Part shown: positions 18,296 through 28,122 of the stretch, piece after piece
Numbering within the stretch: the stretch's first letter is position 1
Layout: each line of letters starts with the position of its first letter
DNA from: Vibrio sp. J1-1
GTDB taxonomy: Bacteria > Pseudomonadota > Gammaproteobacteria > Enterobacterales > Vibrionaceae
Reading direction: 5' to 3'
Length of the DNA: 64,000 nt
Assembly: GCF_021728395.1 (NCBI RefSeq)
Contig: NZ_JAKKCM010000001.1
Span: forward strand, 1 to 64,000
Notes under the pieces: generated by a model
The model's database searches: none
What the model saw: only the letters and a program-made list of their open reading frames with translations
Told to the model about the DNA's origin: nothing
Translations under genes and position numbers: made by a program

Positions 18296-19429
18296 TTAGA
18301 TGGAGATTGAGCCATATGTGGGTTCATGCTGCGCTTCAAACAACGCTTTCGATGAGCGCAACGGCTCATCAAATTGCATTAAATCCACTATGGTATTTGA
18401 TTCTAAGGCCGGCGGAGCGACACTCACATTGGCTACAGCAGCTGAATGTGTCCCCAATCTTTCCGCTTTCGGGGAGATCCCAATATGAACGCGGTAACAC
18501 TTACTAAAGTGTGGTGAAGAGACAAATCCACATGCTGTTGCGATCTCAATAATCGACATTGATGTTTGTCTTAATAGTTGTCTTGCACGGTTCAATCTTA
18601 GCTTGAGGTAGTATTTTGATGGTGAGCATTGCAAATATTTCTGGAACAGACGCTCTAACTGACGACGAGATAGCCCTACGTAAACCGCTAATTCATCCAG
18701 TTCGATTGTCTCTTCAATATTCGCTTCCATTAAAATAATAGCTTCAACTAGCTTAGGCTGAGCTGTACCAATCGTATGCTTCAGTGGAATACGCTGTGTA
18801 TCACTTTCGCCACGAATATTGTCACAAATGAACATTTCAGAAATACTTGAGCCAAGCTCACGACCATAGTCTTTCTGAATCATAGTAATCATCATGTCTA
18901 ATGGTACTGAGCCACCACTGCATGTCATTCGATCACGGTCAATAACAAACAAGTGATTGAGACAATTAACGCGAGGATGACGTTCCTGCAGCGTAGCAAG
19001 ACATTCCCAGTGCACGCTGCACTGATAACCGTCCAGCAACCCCGCTTCCGCTAACACGTAAGCCCCCGTACATACACCACCAAGGCCAACATGTTTACGA
19101 GCTAAAGACTGTAACCACGTGACTTGTTTACGCGTGAAACTGCGTGTGATATTCACTCCACCCACAACAATCAGTGTATCTAGTTGTGGAGCATCAGCCA
19201 TCGAGCAATCTGGCTGAATGGTAATACCGTCACTAGCTTCAACGTTATCACCATCTTCTGATATCACATACCAATCATACAGTTCTTTCCCTGTCAGTTG
19301 GTTTGCCATGCGCATCGGTTCCACCGCTGATGAAAACGCAAGCATAGTAAAATTATCTAACAACAAAAAACCAATACGGTTTACTTCCTTGTTCGATGAG
19401 CAATCGAACTGATTTATTGAGACTGACAT
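18296..19429 (-). CDS. GbdR-like AraC/GlxA-family regulator
   Basis: The 377-residue regulator has an N-terminal DJ-1/PfpI-like domain (RIGFLLLDNFTMLAFSSAVEP at its start, GGVCTGAYVLAEAGLLDG further on). A C-terminal AraC helix-turn-helix pair follows (YVGLSRRQLERLFQKYL and IATACGFVSSPHFSKCYR). This is the layout of GbdR, which senses glycine betaine and dimethylglycine in Pseudomonas and activates the dgc genes. The ATG at 19429 has GGAG six bases upstream; the in-frame ATG at 19441 overlaps that site. Position next to the dgc operon supports the assignment. Confidence 0.85.
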   Translation of the reverse strand: MSVSINQFDCSSNKEVNRIGFLLLDNFTMLAFSSAVEPMRMANQLTGKELYDWYVISEDGDNVEASDGITIQPDCSMADAPQLDTLIVVGGVNITRSFTRKQVTWLQSLARKHVGLGGVCTGAYVLAEAGLLDGYQCSVHWECLATLQERHPRVNCLNHLFVIDRDRMTCSGGSVPLDMMITMIQKDYGRELGSSISEMFICDNIRGESDTQRIPLKHTIGTAQPKLVEAIILMEANIEETIELDELAVYVGLSRRQLERLFQKYLQCSPSKYYLKLRLNRARQLLRQTSMSIIEIATACGFVSSPHFSKCYRVHIGISPKAERLGTHSAAVANVSVAPPALESNTIVDLMQFDEPLRSSKALFEAQHEPTYGSISI

Positions 19430-20315
19430 AGCGCACTCCAATGTAAAGGAGATTTATTATTAACCGGTAGCACTAGCTATTTTTTGTTTTGGCTTAGCGC
19501 ACCGAATCGAACACTTTTGTCTAAGCAACAATTATGCCTATATATCTAAATACAGCGCATATTTTTGCAACGTCAAGCTTAAAACTACAAGGGTCAATAT
19601 ATCTATTTGAATAGCTTGCTTATTTCTTTTGACAAGCCGGAAACAAATTTTGTCTCCGCAGCATCCTAAAGGTGCCTCTCACCAACCGACCGCAATCTCA
19701 CGCACCAAAATGATGCAAAGTCAAACAAACAGTCAACATAACCGACCCAATAAAAACTTTACAATTTAGAGACTTAGAGCAATTATTCGGTTCCATTTAA
19801 AACAATGATATAGCTAGAAAAAAACCGTAAATGTATTGGCATAACAAGACGGTAAACTAATTGTTTTAAACGTTACACGCCCGTAACATTACAGTTAATA
19901 AAGCGGCAATTCAGTGAATCCGCACACATAAATAGCCTTCTTGACGAAAAAATTTATTGCACTCTGGGATAAATAACTATGCTGGATGGAAACAAATAAT
20001 CCGACAACTGTGGTCAAAAGATGTTGGCTTCTTTTAGGGGGTATTTCACTTGTTGTCAGCTTTGATATTTTAAGAGTAAAAATTAAGTCATGTGACTGAG
20101 AGGCTGAGCTAGAAGCTTAATAACGTAAATCTCAATGTAAGATGAATAAAATAATCAATAATGGGCTTTATTATGTGCATCAAATTGAGCAAAATACGCG
20201 GTTTATGATCATGCGAACAATAGCTTAGAGTAATAGCGGCCCTCTTTGATGAAAAAATAGAGCATGACTTTGATGACAACGCGGCCTTAAACAACAATCT
20301 GCATGTGGAGAAACG
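19430..20315. promoter_or_regulatory. 886-base intergenic control region with an operator-like palindrome
   Basis: No open frame with coding character was seen here. It lies upstream of both the GbdR-type gene and the hydrolase gene and is AT-rich. A 19-base palindrome with one mismatched pair (ggaaacaaattttgtctcc, 19639-19657) lies about 210 bases from the regulator start and could be a protein-binding site. A weaker GTTAC/GTAAC repeat is at 19872-19887. Confidence 0.35.
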
Positions 20316-21467
20316 ATGTCCCAACCTGAAGCTCAAACTGCCGAGTTAACTTACTCAGAAACAGTCAGACTAAGTTTCAAACTACAAAAGCTGTTCAAGG
20401 TGACAATAGCTACAATTGCCATCATCTCTGCTGGTATCTACACCTATATGTTGCAGCCGCAGTTTGTATCACCTAATGTCAAAGCGGGCAGCTATCAAGG
20501 TAAATACGTTGATGGGAAGTTTTATAATATTGAGGATATTCCGGTATCCACATCGAGCGAAGGAGCATTGGTTGGATTCTACCGCTTCTTCACCGAGCCG
20601 GTTGTCGATGCCGTTCCGGCAACTAATTTGCCTTCAGTAAAGTCGGACCTACTGGGTCTGAATCCACGTGATAATGTTATGGTCTGGATGGGACATTCGA
20701 GCTATTTTATTCAACTAGATGGCATTAGATACTTAATTGATCCAGTCTTCAGTGAAAATGCTTCCCCGGTCCCGTATACCAATGTCGCTTTTCCTGGCAG
20801 TAATGTTTACACCGCGGATGACATTCCACAGATTGATTACCTGTTGATTTCTCACGACCACTGGGATCATCTCGATTACCCGACGATCAATGCGCTCAAA
20901 GCAAAAATCGATCATATTGTGGCCCCAATCGGTGTCGGTTCATATTTCACTCAGTGGGGGTTCGACCATGAGCATATCACTGAAGGCGACTGGTATGATT
21001 CGCTCACAACCGATACTGGTCGTATTCATATTCTTCCAGCTCAACACTTTTCGGGTCGATTGCTAAAACGTAATCGTACACTTTGGGCATCATTTGCCAT
21101 CACATCGGGTAAGCATAAGATTTATCTTGGTGGTGACAGTGGCTATGGTGACCATTTTAAAGACATAGCCAATGAGTTTGGCGGCTTCGATCTCGCCATA
21201 CTGGAAGCAGGACAATACAACAAAAACTGGTCACTTATCCATATGACGCCGGAAGAAGTCGCTCTGGCGGCCAACGATCTCAATGCAAAAGCTTTATTGC
21301 CCTCGCACAATAGTAAATTCAAACTATCCAAGCACGCTTGGTATGAACCCTTGGATCGGATTACTCAGGCAAGTCAGCAACAAGATTACCGCTTAATGAC
21401 ACCAATGATTGGGGAAATAGTCGGATTGGATGATAACAACCAGACGTTTTCTCGATGGTGGAAATAA
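20316..21467 (+). CDS. Metallo-beta-lactamase-fold hydrolase (NAPE-PLD/UlaG-like)
   Basis: The 383-residue protein has an N-terminal membrane anchor (VTIATIAIISAGIYTYMLQP, about residues 27-46), then an MBL domain. The zinc motif HDHWDHLD is clear, with further ligands in PAQHFSGR, YLGGDSGYG and LLPSHNSKF. This matches the N-acyl-phosphatidylethanolamine phospholipase D-like/RomA group. It probably cleaves a phospholipid or another phosphodiester at the membrane; the exact substrate cannot be read from sequence. A ribosome site GGAG precedes the ATG. Confidence 0.8.
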   Translation: MSQPEAQTAELTYSETVRLSFKLQKLFKVTIATIAIISAGIYTYMLQPQFVSPNVKAGSYQGKYVDGKFYNIEDIPVSTSSEGALVGFYRFFTEPVVDAVPATNLPSVKSDLLGLNPRDNVMVWMGHSSYFIQLDGIRYLIDPVFSENASPVPYTNVAFPGSNVYTADDIPQIDYLLISHDHWDHLDYPTINALKAKIDHIVAPIGVGSYFTQWGFDHEHITEGDWYDSLTTDTGRIHILPAQHFSGRLLKRNRTLWASFAITSGKHKIYLGGDSGYGDHFKDIANEFGGFDLAILEAGQYNKNWSLIHMTPEEVALAANDLNAKALLPSHNSKFKLSKHAWYEPLDRITQASQQQDYRLMTPMIGEIVGLDDNNQTFSRWWK

Positions 21468-21688
21468 CGGTTAACGTGGTGAAGAATGAATTATCTTTGG
21501 TGGTTAATCTTTGCCTAAAAAAGAAGAAAATATCACCACACATTGGGCAATTTCCATTCTCATAGTGGAAAGGGTCGGCATCATGCTTAAAACCGCTTCT
21601 CTGGGATCCATCTATTTACGCCAGTCACCCAGGCTTGGTATAACAATAGAAAGAAAAATAATAGCGTTCATACGAGAAAGGAAGCACA

Positions 21689-23143
21689 GTGAAGATTTGT
21701 TTAGACAACGTAATTGCAAAAGGGAACACCTCCAACTTAACGATTGAGCACTGGAAAATAGAAAGCGGACATTCATGGGGTATTTTCAGTGCCGAAGGAG
21801 ATATCGGCTCTCTGCTTGGGGACCTGCTTTGTGGGGAGCTTTTGCCAACCAATGGCGAGTTAGACCTTGGCGGATTAAAAGTTGCCCAAGTCTCTCTGTC
21901 TGAACAGCAACGACTGCTCGATTCTGAACTCAAAAAAGACGACACCGACTTTCTCGACCGAATTGACCAAGGCAGTACCGTCTATGCGTTGATATTTGAA
22001 CGCTGCCAAGACGAAGAACTAACGCTTAAACTCATCGAAGAGCTTGATCTCTCGCATCTTCAGCAAAGTGGTTTCCGTGTGTTGTCTACTGGTGAAACCA
22101 GAAGAGTAATGTTGGCACGTGCTTTGGCCACACAGCCCGATTTAGTCTTGTTGGACAACCCTTTCACCGGACTGGATGTAAGTCATCGAGCAACATTGGC
22201 AGACTACTTACACACGTTATCTCAGTCGCTACAAATGCTGATCACCTTCTCTCGAGAATCCGATATGCCAGAGTGGATTGACCGCGTTGCTCTGTTTAAT
22301 GCTGGCAAGCTAGACAGCACCATGGATAAACAAAGCTGGGATCAACACCCAATCATTGAGCAAATAAAATCTCAGTCAGAGAAGCAAAGCGAAGAAATGA
22401 TGGCGCTCATACGCCAGCATCAACACGCTACCCATTTCGAAAACCCAATCTTCGAGCTGAAAAATGGTCACGTCGAATATACCGATAAAAAGATTTTCAC
22501 AGACTTGAACTGGCGCATCGACAAAGGCCAACACTGGCAGGTAAAAGGGCCAAACGGATGTGGTAAAAGTACGTTGCTAGGCATGATCTTCGGCGATCAC
22601 CCTCAATGTTACAGCAACGACATCCATATTTTCGGTAAAAAACGCGGCTCGGGTGAAACCATCTGGGAGATCAAACAACACATCGGCATGGTCTCCTCCG
22701 CATTGCACCTACAGTACCGTGTTAACTGCAGCGCATTAGAAGTAATTTTGTCGGGGTTCTATGACTCGATTGGTTTGTATCATCAACCGACACGCAAAGA
22801 GATGGAAGTCGCGAAAGAGTGGCTTGAAATCCTGCATATGAGCCAATACCAAAAAACGTCATTTCGACAATTAGAGTACGGGCAGCAACGCTTGTTACTG
22901 ATTGCACGTGCGATTGTAAAACAACCAACCTTGCTGATTCTGGATGAGCCATATCAAGGATTGGACTTTTTAGGCCGACGTCTAGTCAAGAATACTCTAG
23001 AGCTCATCGCACGCGAGAACTTAAGTCAGTTGCTTTATGTCTCGCATTATCAAGAAGACCGTTTAGAAAGTATCAAAAACGACCTGGAGTTTGTTTTCGA
23101 TAATGATGTGCAGTGCTATCGAACTCAAATTCATCAGTCGTAA
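21689..23143 (+). CDS. modF: ModF-like double ABC ATPase
   Basis: The 484-residue protein has two fused ABC ATPase domains and no membrane segments, like ModF/PhrA. The second domain has a normal Walker A (GPNGCGKST), a degenerate signature (LEYGQQRLLL) and Walker B (LLILDEP). In the first domain the Walker A loop is lost (FSAEGDIGSLLGD), but the signature LSTGETRRVMLARAL and LVLLDNP remain. Translation starts at GTG 21689, six bases after AAAGGAAG. No modABC or modE gene is adjacent. The role in molybdate metabolism is known only by association in other bacteria. Confidence 0.82.
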   Translation: MKICLDNVIAKGNTSNLTIEHWKIESGHSWGIFSAEGDIGSLLGDLLCGELLPTNGELDLGGLKVAQVSLSEQQRLLDSELKKDDTDFLDRIDQGSTVYALIFERCQDEELTLKLIEELDLSHLQQSGFRVLSTGETRRVMLARALATQPDLVLLDNPFTGLDVSHRATLADYLHTLSQSLQMLITFSRESDMPEWIDRVALFNAGKLDSTMDKQSWDQHPIIEQIKSQSEKQSEEMMALIRQHQHATHFENPIFELKNGHVEYTDKKIFTDLNWRIDKGQHWQVKGPNGCGKSTLLGMIFGDHPQCYSNDIHIFGKKRGSGETIWEIKQHIGMVSSALHLQYRVNCSALEVILSGFYDSIGLYHQPTRKEMEVAKEWLEILHMSQYQKTSFRQLEYGQQRLLLIARAIVKQPTLLILDEPYQGLDFLGRRLVKNTLELIARENLSQLLYVSHYQEDRLESIKNDLEFVFDNDVQCYRTQIHQS

Positions 23144-23208
23144 CAAGCACAAGCGTGACACTTAAATACAGTATCCGATTAAGTGATCGGTCGTCGTGCG
23201 AGACGACT

Positions 23209-23340
23209 TTATGGTAACGGCTTGGAATAGAGGTATCTCTCATGATATTGCACGCCCAATTTCTTCAGGAGCTCTGCTTGCTCAGGCGTTTCGACACCTT
23301 CCGCAATAAGCTTAACCTTCAACTGAGCTTGTAAGACCGC
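23209..23340 (-). pseudogene. EAL-domain (c-di-GMP phosphodiesterase) C-terminal remnant
   Basis: The minus-strand frame from 23340 to the stop at 23209 contains KLIAEGVETPEQAELLKKLG and ends YLYSKPLP. These are the conserved closing motifs of EAL domains (the AEGVET motif and a Y-x(3)-KPLP end). Nothing of the remaining domain is left. The homology stops at a perfect inverted repeat at 23344-23372, which may mark the rearrangement point. Confidence 0.8.
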
Positions 23341-23343
23341 AAA

Positions 23344-23372
23344 CAAATAACCTCGCATCTGGAGGTTATTTG
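23344..23372. repeat. Perfect 11-bp inverted repeat at the EAL break
   Basis: CAAATAACCTC (23344-23354) is repeated inverted at 23362-23372 with a 7-base loop. It abuts the end of the EAL remnant. It may be a terminator-type hairpin or the scar of a mobile element. Confidence 0.5.
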
Positions 23373-23545
23373 AGCTTATTTACCATTTAATGCGCAACCG
23401 ACTCCCTCTTGAGACAAAACCACGGGGTTTATCTCGGCCCAAGCTTTTCTCACTTAGTAAGAATTACCTATAAAAATTATTTTCATTTTCTCAGCAATTA
23501 AGAATTATAGTTGTCCTATATCATCCAACAAGTTACAACCTGTAC

Positions 23546-24280
23546 ATGACAACAAACAAAGCAAACGCTAATCAGGTAAACGAAAAGGCGCTGCAATTAT
23601 TAATGAAAGTAGCGGTAAGCCAATTCCCAGTATCTGCGAAAACACTAAGTGAGCAATTAAACGTACCATTGAGCAGTCTTTACCGGCATTTGAAACTGCT
23701 AAAAGAATGGAACTTGATTGAAGAAAGCGTCCACGACAAGACATTTGTAGTAGGACCAGCTGCACTGCTATTGATGCACAGCTATGAAAGCTCACAACAC
23801 GGTCTTGATATGGTTGAAACCATCTTGGCTCGCTTAGTTCAGCAGACCGGAGAAATGGCAGCCTATATGGTTCCTTCTGGTTATCGGGCATTGTGTGTCA
23901 GACAAAAAGAAAGTATGCAGGCGCTACGGTGCAGCTTCGTCCAGGGTCAAAGTCAACCCCTGCTTCGTGGCGCCTCATCCAAAGTGATGCTGGCTTATAT
24001 GCCTAAGAGTCGTGGCGAGAAGATCTTACGCTACTTCAAACAGGACCATTGTCTTGATGAATGGGAACAAGAGTTTGCCACGATCAGAAAACACGGATAC
24101 GCCGTCAGTACTTCTGAAATTGATCCTGGTGTCTCTGGTATCAGTGCACCTGTCATGAAAGGAAGTAAACTCGTTGGCGCAGTTTCGGTTATGGCTCCAG
24201 CTCACAGGGTCGAAAAGGACAAGCAACGTATCGTTTTACACGTGTTGCAGGCGGCAAGGGCACTACCACCAGAAAGGTAA
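23546..24280 (+). CDS. IclR-family transcriptional regulator
   Basis: The 244-residue protein has an N-terminal winged helix-turn-helix (about residues 10-70; SAKTLSEQLNVPLSSLYRHLKLLKEW) and a C-terminal IclR effector domain ending GVSGISAPVMKGSKLVGAVSV. There is no clear ribosome site before ATG 23546, so the message may be leaderless or the start uncertain. The stop is only 6 bases before the arginase-fold gene, so the two form an operon. It probably controls amino-acid or urea-type catabolism. Confidence 0.85.
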   Translation: MTTNKANANQVNEKALQLLMKVAVSQFPVSAKTLSEQLNVPLSSLYRHLKLLKEWNLIEESVHDKTFVVGPAALLLMHSYESSQHGLDMVETILARLVQQTGEMAAYMVPSGYRALCVRQKESMQALRCSFVQGQSQPLLRGASSKVMLAYMPKSRGEKILRYFKQDHCLDEWEQEFATIRKHGYAVSTSEIDPGVSGISAPVMKGSKLVGAVSVMAPAHRVEKDKQRIVLHVLQAARALPPER

Positions 24281-24286
24281 TTCATC

Positions 24287-25129
24287 ATGTTGAGCTTTTT
24301 CAAACGTTATAAATTTCATCAACCAACACATCCACCAGTTCAGCACTACCCTTTTTCATTTATGACGGTTTGTGAGCGCGTTGCTCCTATGTCAAAAGGC
24401 GCGTTTGAATTAGCCGATCAAAGCTTAGAAAGCGCGAGCGAATGGCTCTATCAGCAACATGATCAAACTACAGCTGCGCATTGTGGTCATTTTACTCATG
24501 CTCAATTGGAGAACGGGGATTTTCAGGAAGCACTTAGCTTGGCACTTTCCCGTCATTCCATTCCAGTATTGGTAACCAATTGTACCGAAGCCATTTTGTC
24601 TATGCTGCCAGTGGTCACCGCTTGCCAAGACGACGTTGGTATATTGCATATAGGCCACAAAATGCATTTAAAGCCGACACTAGAGCCAAAGGTGGGATCT
24701 GCATTTCATTTTGCGCTTTCTCGCTACCCAAACGTTAGGCTGCTTTTTGCGGGTGTTAACCAACAAGATACCAAGCAAGAAACATGGGAATATGCTGAGG
24801 ACCAAGGCTGTGGCTGGATAACCGATAGAGAGTTTACTTTTCGACACCGTAATCATGTCAAACAACAAGTTGGCAATTATCTCGACCGTTGCGACCAAGT
24901 GATTATTTCGGTTGATTTAGGTTCGCTTATCGCAAAAAACGACCTTGATGGTGAGATGTCTTTAGATATTCAGATGGTGCTGAGAACCATCAGGCTATGT
25001 TTGGTCTCGGGCAAAGTAAAAGCCATACAGTTGGTTGGTGATCGTGACCGTTTAGTCTATTCAAGACAAACCAAAACGATTATTGAGGAACTGTATCAAA
25101 TAGCGCCACTTTTAGATCACGCGGCCTGA
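24287..25129 (+). CDS. Arginase-fold protein with lost metal motifs
   Basis: The 280-residue protein follows the ureohydrolase (arginase/agmatinase/formimidoylglutamase) pattern in outline. The central strand and metal motif HxDAHxD is replaced by HIGHKMH, and the second motif SxDxDxxDP is replaced by SVDLGSLI. Most Mn2+ ligands are therefore missing, so it is probably not a normal arginase. It may be a binding or regulatory relative. It sits 6 bases after the IclR gene and may sense or process that regulator's ligand. Family membership is inferred from pattern only. Confidence 0.6.
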   Translation: MLSFFKRYKFHQPTHPPVQHYPFSFMTVCERVAPMSKGAFELADQSLESASEWLYQQHDQTTAAHCGHFTHAQLENGDFQEALSLALSRHSIPVLVTNCTEAILSMLPVVTACQDDVGILHIGHKMHLKPTLEPKVGSAFHFALSRYPNVRLLFAGVNQQDTKQETWEYAEDQGCGWITDREFTFRHRNHVKQQVGNYLDRCDQVIISVDLGSLIAKNDLDGEMSLDIQMVLRTIRLCLVSGKVKAIQLVGDRDRLVYSRQTKTIIEELYQIAPLLDHAA

Positions 25130-25152
25130 TAGCAAGATAGAACCGATAAAAT

Positions 25153-25182
25153 AAAAGCGCCCTCCAACTGAAGGGCGCTTTT
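25153..25182. terminator. Bidirectional intrinsic terminator
   Basis: An 11-bp perfect stem (25153-25163 with 25172-25182) with A and T flanks lies between the convergent arginase-fold gene and rhlE. Confidence 0.88.
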
Positions 25183-25209
25183 GTTCAATTTATACCGTCA
25201 CAATATTGG

Positions 25210-26499
25210 TTATTTCGCTCGACGTGCTTTCAAACGCTTCACCATAGCCAGACGGCGCTCTGCAGAACCTTGGTCTGTTGCAGATTGGTTAGGGTTATTA
25301 CGACGTCCTTGACGGTTTTTAAATGCCGGTTTGGAGTTCAGCTTTTCGATGTACGACTCACGCTGTTTTGGCTCATAACCTGCAAGCTCAATACGGCGAA
25401 TTCGTTGTTGAATCAAGGTTTCAACTTGTACAACGGTCAGCTCTTCATCTCGGTTTACGAAGGAAACCGCATGCCCTTGCTTACCAGCACGACCAGTACG
25501 GCCAATACGGTGAACGTAGTCTTCGGCAAGGAACGGCATATCGTAGTTCACGACATGTGGCAGATCAGCGATATCCAACCCACGAGCGGCAACATCGGTT
25601 GCTACCATCACACGCACTTTGCCTGATTTGAACTCTTCAAGCGCACGACGTCGAGCACTTTGCGCTCGGTCACCGTGACAAACTGCCGCTTTGATACCAT
25701 CAAGCTTCAATTCTTTAACCACTTCATTTGCGGTTTCTTTGTAGTTCACAAACACCAACACTTGTTGCCAGTTTTTGCGACCAATCAGTTCAGAAAGCAG
25801 CTCGGTTTTACGCTCTTGATCAACGGGGTAAAGTACGTGAGCAACAGTTTGTGCTGTTGTATTGGCGCGCTCAACCTCGATGCGTTTTGGTTTACGCAGA
25901 ATGTCTTTTGCCAATAGGTTTAGCTGGCTGGATGTCGTTGCAGAGAACATCATGATCTGCGGATCCGTGTCCACATCTAACATGATTTTACGCACCGCGT
26001 GAATAAAGCCCATATCCAGAATACGGTCAGCCTCATCAAAAACGAGGAACTCTAAGTTTGCAACGGAGACATTACCTTGCTCAATGTGCTCTTCCAGACG
26101 GCCCGGTGTTGCCACAAGAATATCGACACCGTTTTCGAGCGCTGAGACTTGTGAAGACATTTTACGGCCACCAAAAACTGCCACCACCGATAAGTCGGTA
26201 TATTTGGTGTACGCTTTGATGTTGTCAGCAATCTGCTCTGCCAGTTCACGCGTTGGAGCAAGAATAAGCGCACGCGCGGTCTTACGTGAAGCACTGTGAT
26301 CACTGTCTAGCAGTCGCTGAATCATAGGCAATGAAAACGCGGCCGTTTTACCAGTACCAGTCTGAGCTGTAGCGAAGATATCATGGCCTTTACGAGCCAT
26401 TGGAATCGCCTTCTGTTGAATTGGCGTTAACTTTTCATAACCGCATTCTGCCAGCGCTTTTACGACTTCTGGTGCAAAACCTTGAGATGAAAATGACAT
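25210..26499 (-). CDS. rhlE: DEAD-box RNA helicase (RhlE type)
   Basis: The 429-residue helicase has all core motifs: AQTGTGKT (I), PTRELAEQI (Ia), TPGR (Ib), DEAD (II, in VFDEADRILDMGF), SAT (III), then VATDVAARGLDI (V) and HRIGRTGRAGK (VI). The short basic C-terminal tail (KNRQGRRNNPNQ...RLKARRAK) is typical of RhlE-like proteins. It unwinds RNA duplexes, usually in ribosome assembly or mRNA decay at low temperature. Confidence 0.92.
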   Translation of the reverse strand: MSFSSQGFAPEVVKALAECGYEKLTPIQQKAIPMARKGHDIFATAQTGTGKTAAFSLPMIQRLLDSDHSASRKTARALILAPTRELAEQIADNIKAYTKYTDLSVVAVFGGRKMSSQVSALENGVDILVATPGRLEEHIEQGNVSVANLEFLVFDEADRILDMGFIHAVRKIMLDVDTDPQIMMFSATTSSQLNLLAKDILRKPKRIEVERANTTAQTVAHVLYPVDQERKTELLSELIGRKNWQQVLVFVNYKETANEVVKELKLDGIKAAVCHGDRAQSARRRALEEFKSGKVRVMVATDVAARGLDIADLPHVVNYDMPFLAEDYVHRIGRTGRAGKQGHAVSFVNRDEELTVVQVETLIQQRIRRIELAGYEPKQRESYIEKLNSKPAFKNRQGRRNNPNQSATDQGSAERRLAMVKRLKARRAK

Positions 26500-26685
26500 T
26501 GAGCGTATTCCTTAAACAAACCACTAAAAATAGCGTTAAAAATTCAGCCGTGCACTATACCCGAATTTAAGTGATTTATCTCACTTTTATCTCTTTTTTC
26601 AGTTTTAAGTCTGTACCAACAGATTAAGCAGCAAACACTAACACCGCATTGCTTGACCGCTTAGGTAAGATACCCAGGTAACTGA

Positions 26686-27672
26686 TTATTGCTCTATCCC
26701 AGACAGTTTAAGCAGAACACGTTCTAACTCATCCCAAGGAAGCAACTGAGAGTCGATCACTTCTAATCTCGATTCAAACCCTTCAAGGCTGATTTCATTA
26801 ACCGTAACCACCGCATTCGCCACATTAAATGCGTAACAGCCTCGATCAGTATTCACCACGGCTTTTACGCGCTCTGCCGTTAAGGCCGATAGCATGGAGA
26901 AAAGCTGATCGAAATCGAACGTATGCTCTGCGCCAAATAACCAACCACAACTAAAATAGCCCTGCCCCTTATTCTCTTTACGAATGAAAGCTTCACCCGG
27001 TGGCAGTTGAAATTGTGGTTCTTGATGCGCGTGTTCATGATGATGAGACTCAATATGCGAAGAAGCACTGCCATGGACTCGTTCAATATCTAACACTTCG
27101 ATGGGTAGGTCACCGTCGTGAATCAGCTTGCTAAACACTTTGGAGGGTGACTGATCGGTGATCCAGTCGTTAAACACATCGATGTCGTGGCTAGTACAAA
27201 GGTCGACTTTGCTGCCAATAACCACATCGGCACAGTCTAGCTGATCAACGAAGTTTTGATTCGATAGGTGCTTTTCACTGCTTAAATTACGAGGGTCGAC
27301 CAATGCGATTGTCGCTTTAAGATCAACATACGGTAGATACTGCTCAGAAGTCAGTGTCGCAATCACTTGCTTTGGATGACCAAGTCCAGTCGGTTCGATA
27401 AGTAAACGGTCGGGCTTTTGACGCAACAAAGCGGTAATGCCCACCGACATAGGAACACCAGCCGTACAGCACATACAACCGCCAGGTACTTCTTTTATCA
27501 ACGCACCTTGGTCTGTCATCAAAGCGCCATCAATACCAATCTCACCAAACTCATTGACTAAGACAGCCCAGTTTTCGTCTTCTGGTTTTTTCTTTAGAAG
27601 GTTTAAGATCGTCGTCGTTTTACCTGATCCCAAAAAACCAGTCAGTATGTTGGTAGGTACTCTTTTTGACAT
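26686..27672 (-). CDS. CobW/COG0523 family GTPase (metal chaperone)
   Basis: The 328-residue GTPase has the P-loop GFLGSGKTT, the metal-binding CxCC motif in GGCMCC, and a histidine-rich linker (SHHHEHAH). It ends with a CobW C-terminal domain. It likely inserts zinc or another metal into a client, as in the YjiA/ZigA group. The ATG at 27672 follows GGAG by six bases; the ATG at 27699 lacks a good site. No zinc-linked neighbours are visible, so the client is unknown. Confidence 0.87.
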   Translation of the reverse strand: MSKRVPTNILTGFLGSGKTTTILNLLKKKPEDENWAVLVNEFGEIGIDGALMTDQGALIKEVPGGCMCCTAGVPMSVGITALLRQKPDRLLIEPTGLGHPKQVIATLTSEQYLPYVDLKATIALVDPRNLSSEKHLSNQNFVDQLDCADVVIGSKVDLCTSHDIDVFNDWITDQSPSKVFSKLIHDGDLPIEVLDIERVHGSASSHIESHHHEHAHQEPQFQLPPGEAFIRKENKGQGYFSCGWLFGAEHTFDFDQLFSMLSALTAERVKAVVNTDRGCYAFNVANAVVTVNEISLEGFESRLEVIDSQLLPWDELERVLLKLSGIEQ

Positions 27673-27940
27673 GCTTTTCTCCGACGTTAGTGCATTCATA
27701 CTCTGTCAAAGTATACGGACAACGTGATGTGCTTCAATGATTTTGTCACTGTGGAACCACCACGACAGTAGAATCTCTCACGTTGATATTATTAAAGATA
27801 AATATCACATCGAGAAATCTGCAAGCGGGTTATATTAATAATCGGTTGTCAGCAACTCTTTCCGCCTGTGACAGCAACATCCGTACTGTGATTAACAACC
27901 ACCTGCGCCATCAATGGACTCACCTTCTAACCTATTAATC

Positions 27941-27968
27941 GCTGATTCGCTGATTCGCTGATTCGCTG
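27941..27968. repeat. Short 8-base tandem repeat
   Basis: The unit gctgattc occurs 3.5 times in non-coding DNA. The surrounding gap 27673-28122 holds no supported gene; it must contain the promoters of the CobW gene and of the small gene at 28123. Confidence 0.6.
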
Positions 27969-28122
27969 GCCCAAATACTAATTTGATTGCCCTATTCACT
28001 CTTAAACATTATATGAAGACCGTTGAAAATTTTTAACGAAAGTACCAGAAACTTGGTTTCTCGTCTTAACTTAGGTAGAGTACGCGCCACAAAATATCTG
28101 CTATTCGAAGAGATTGAATACC

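Noticed and set aside
27941-27968. 8-base tandem repeat as a phase-variation tract.
   Set aside because: It lies in non-coding DNA away from any start codon or promoter I can define, with only 3.5 copies.
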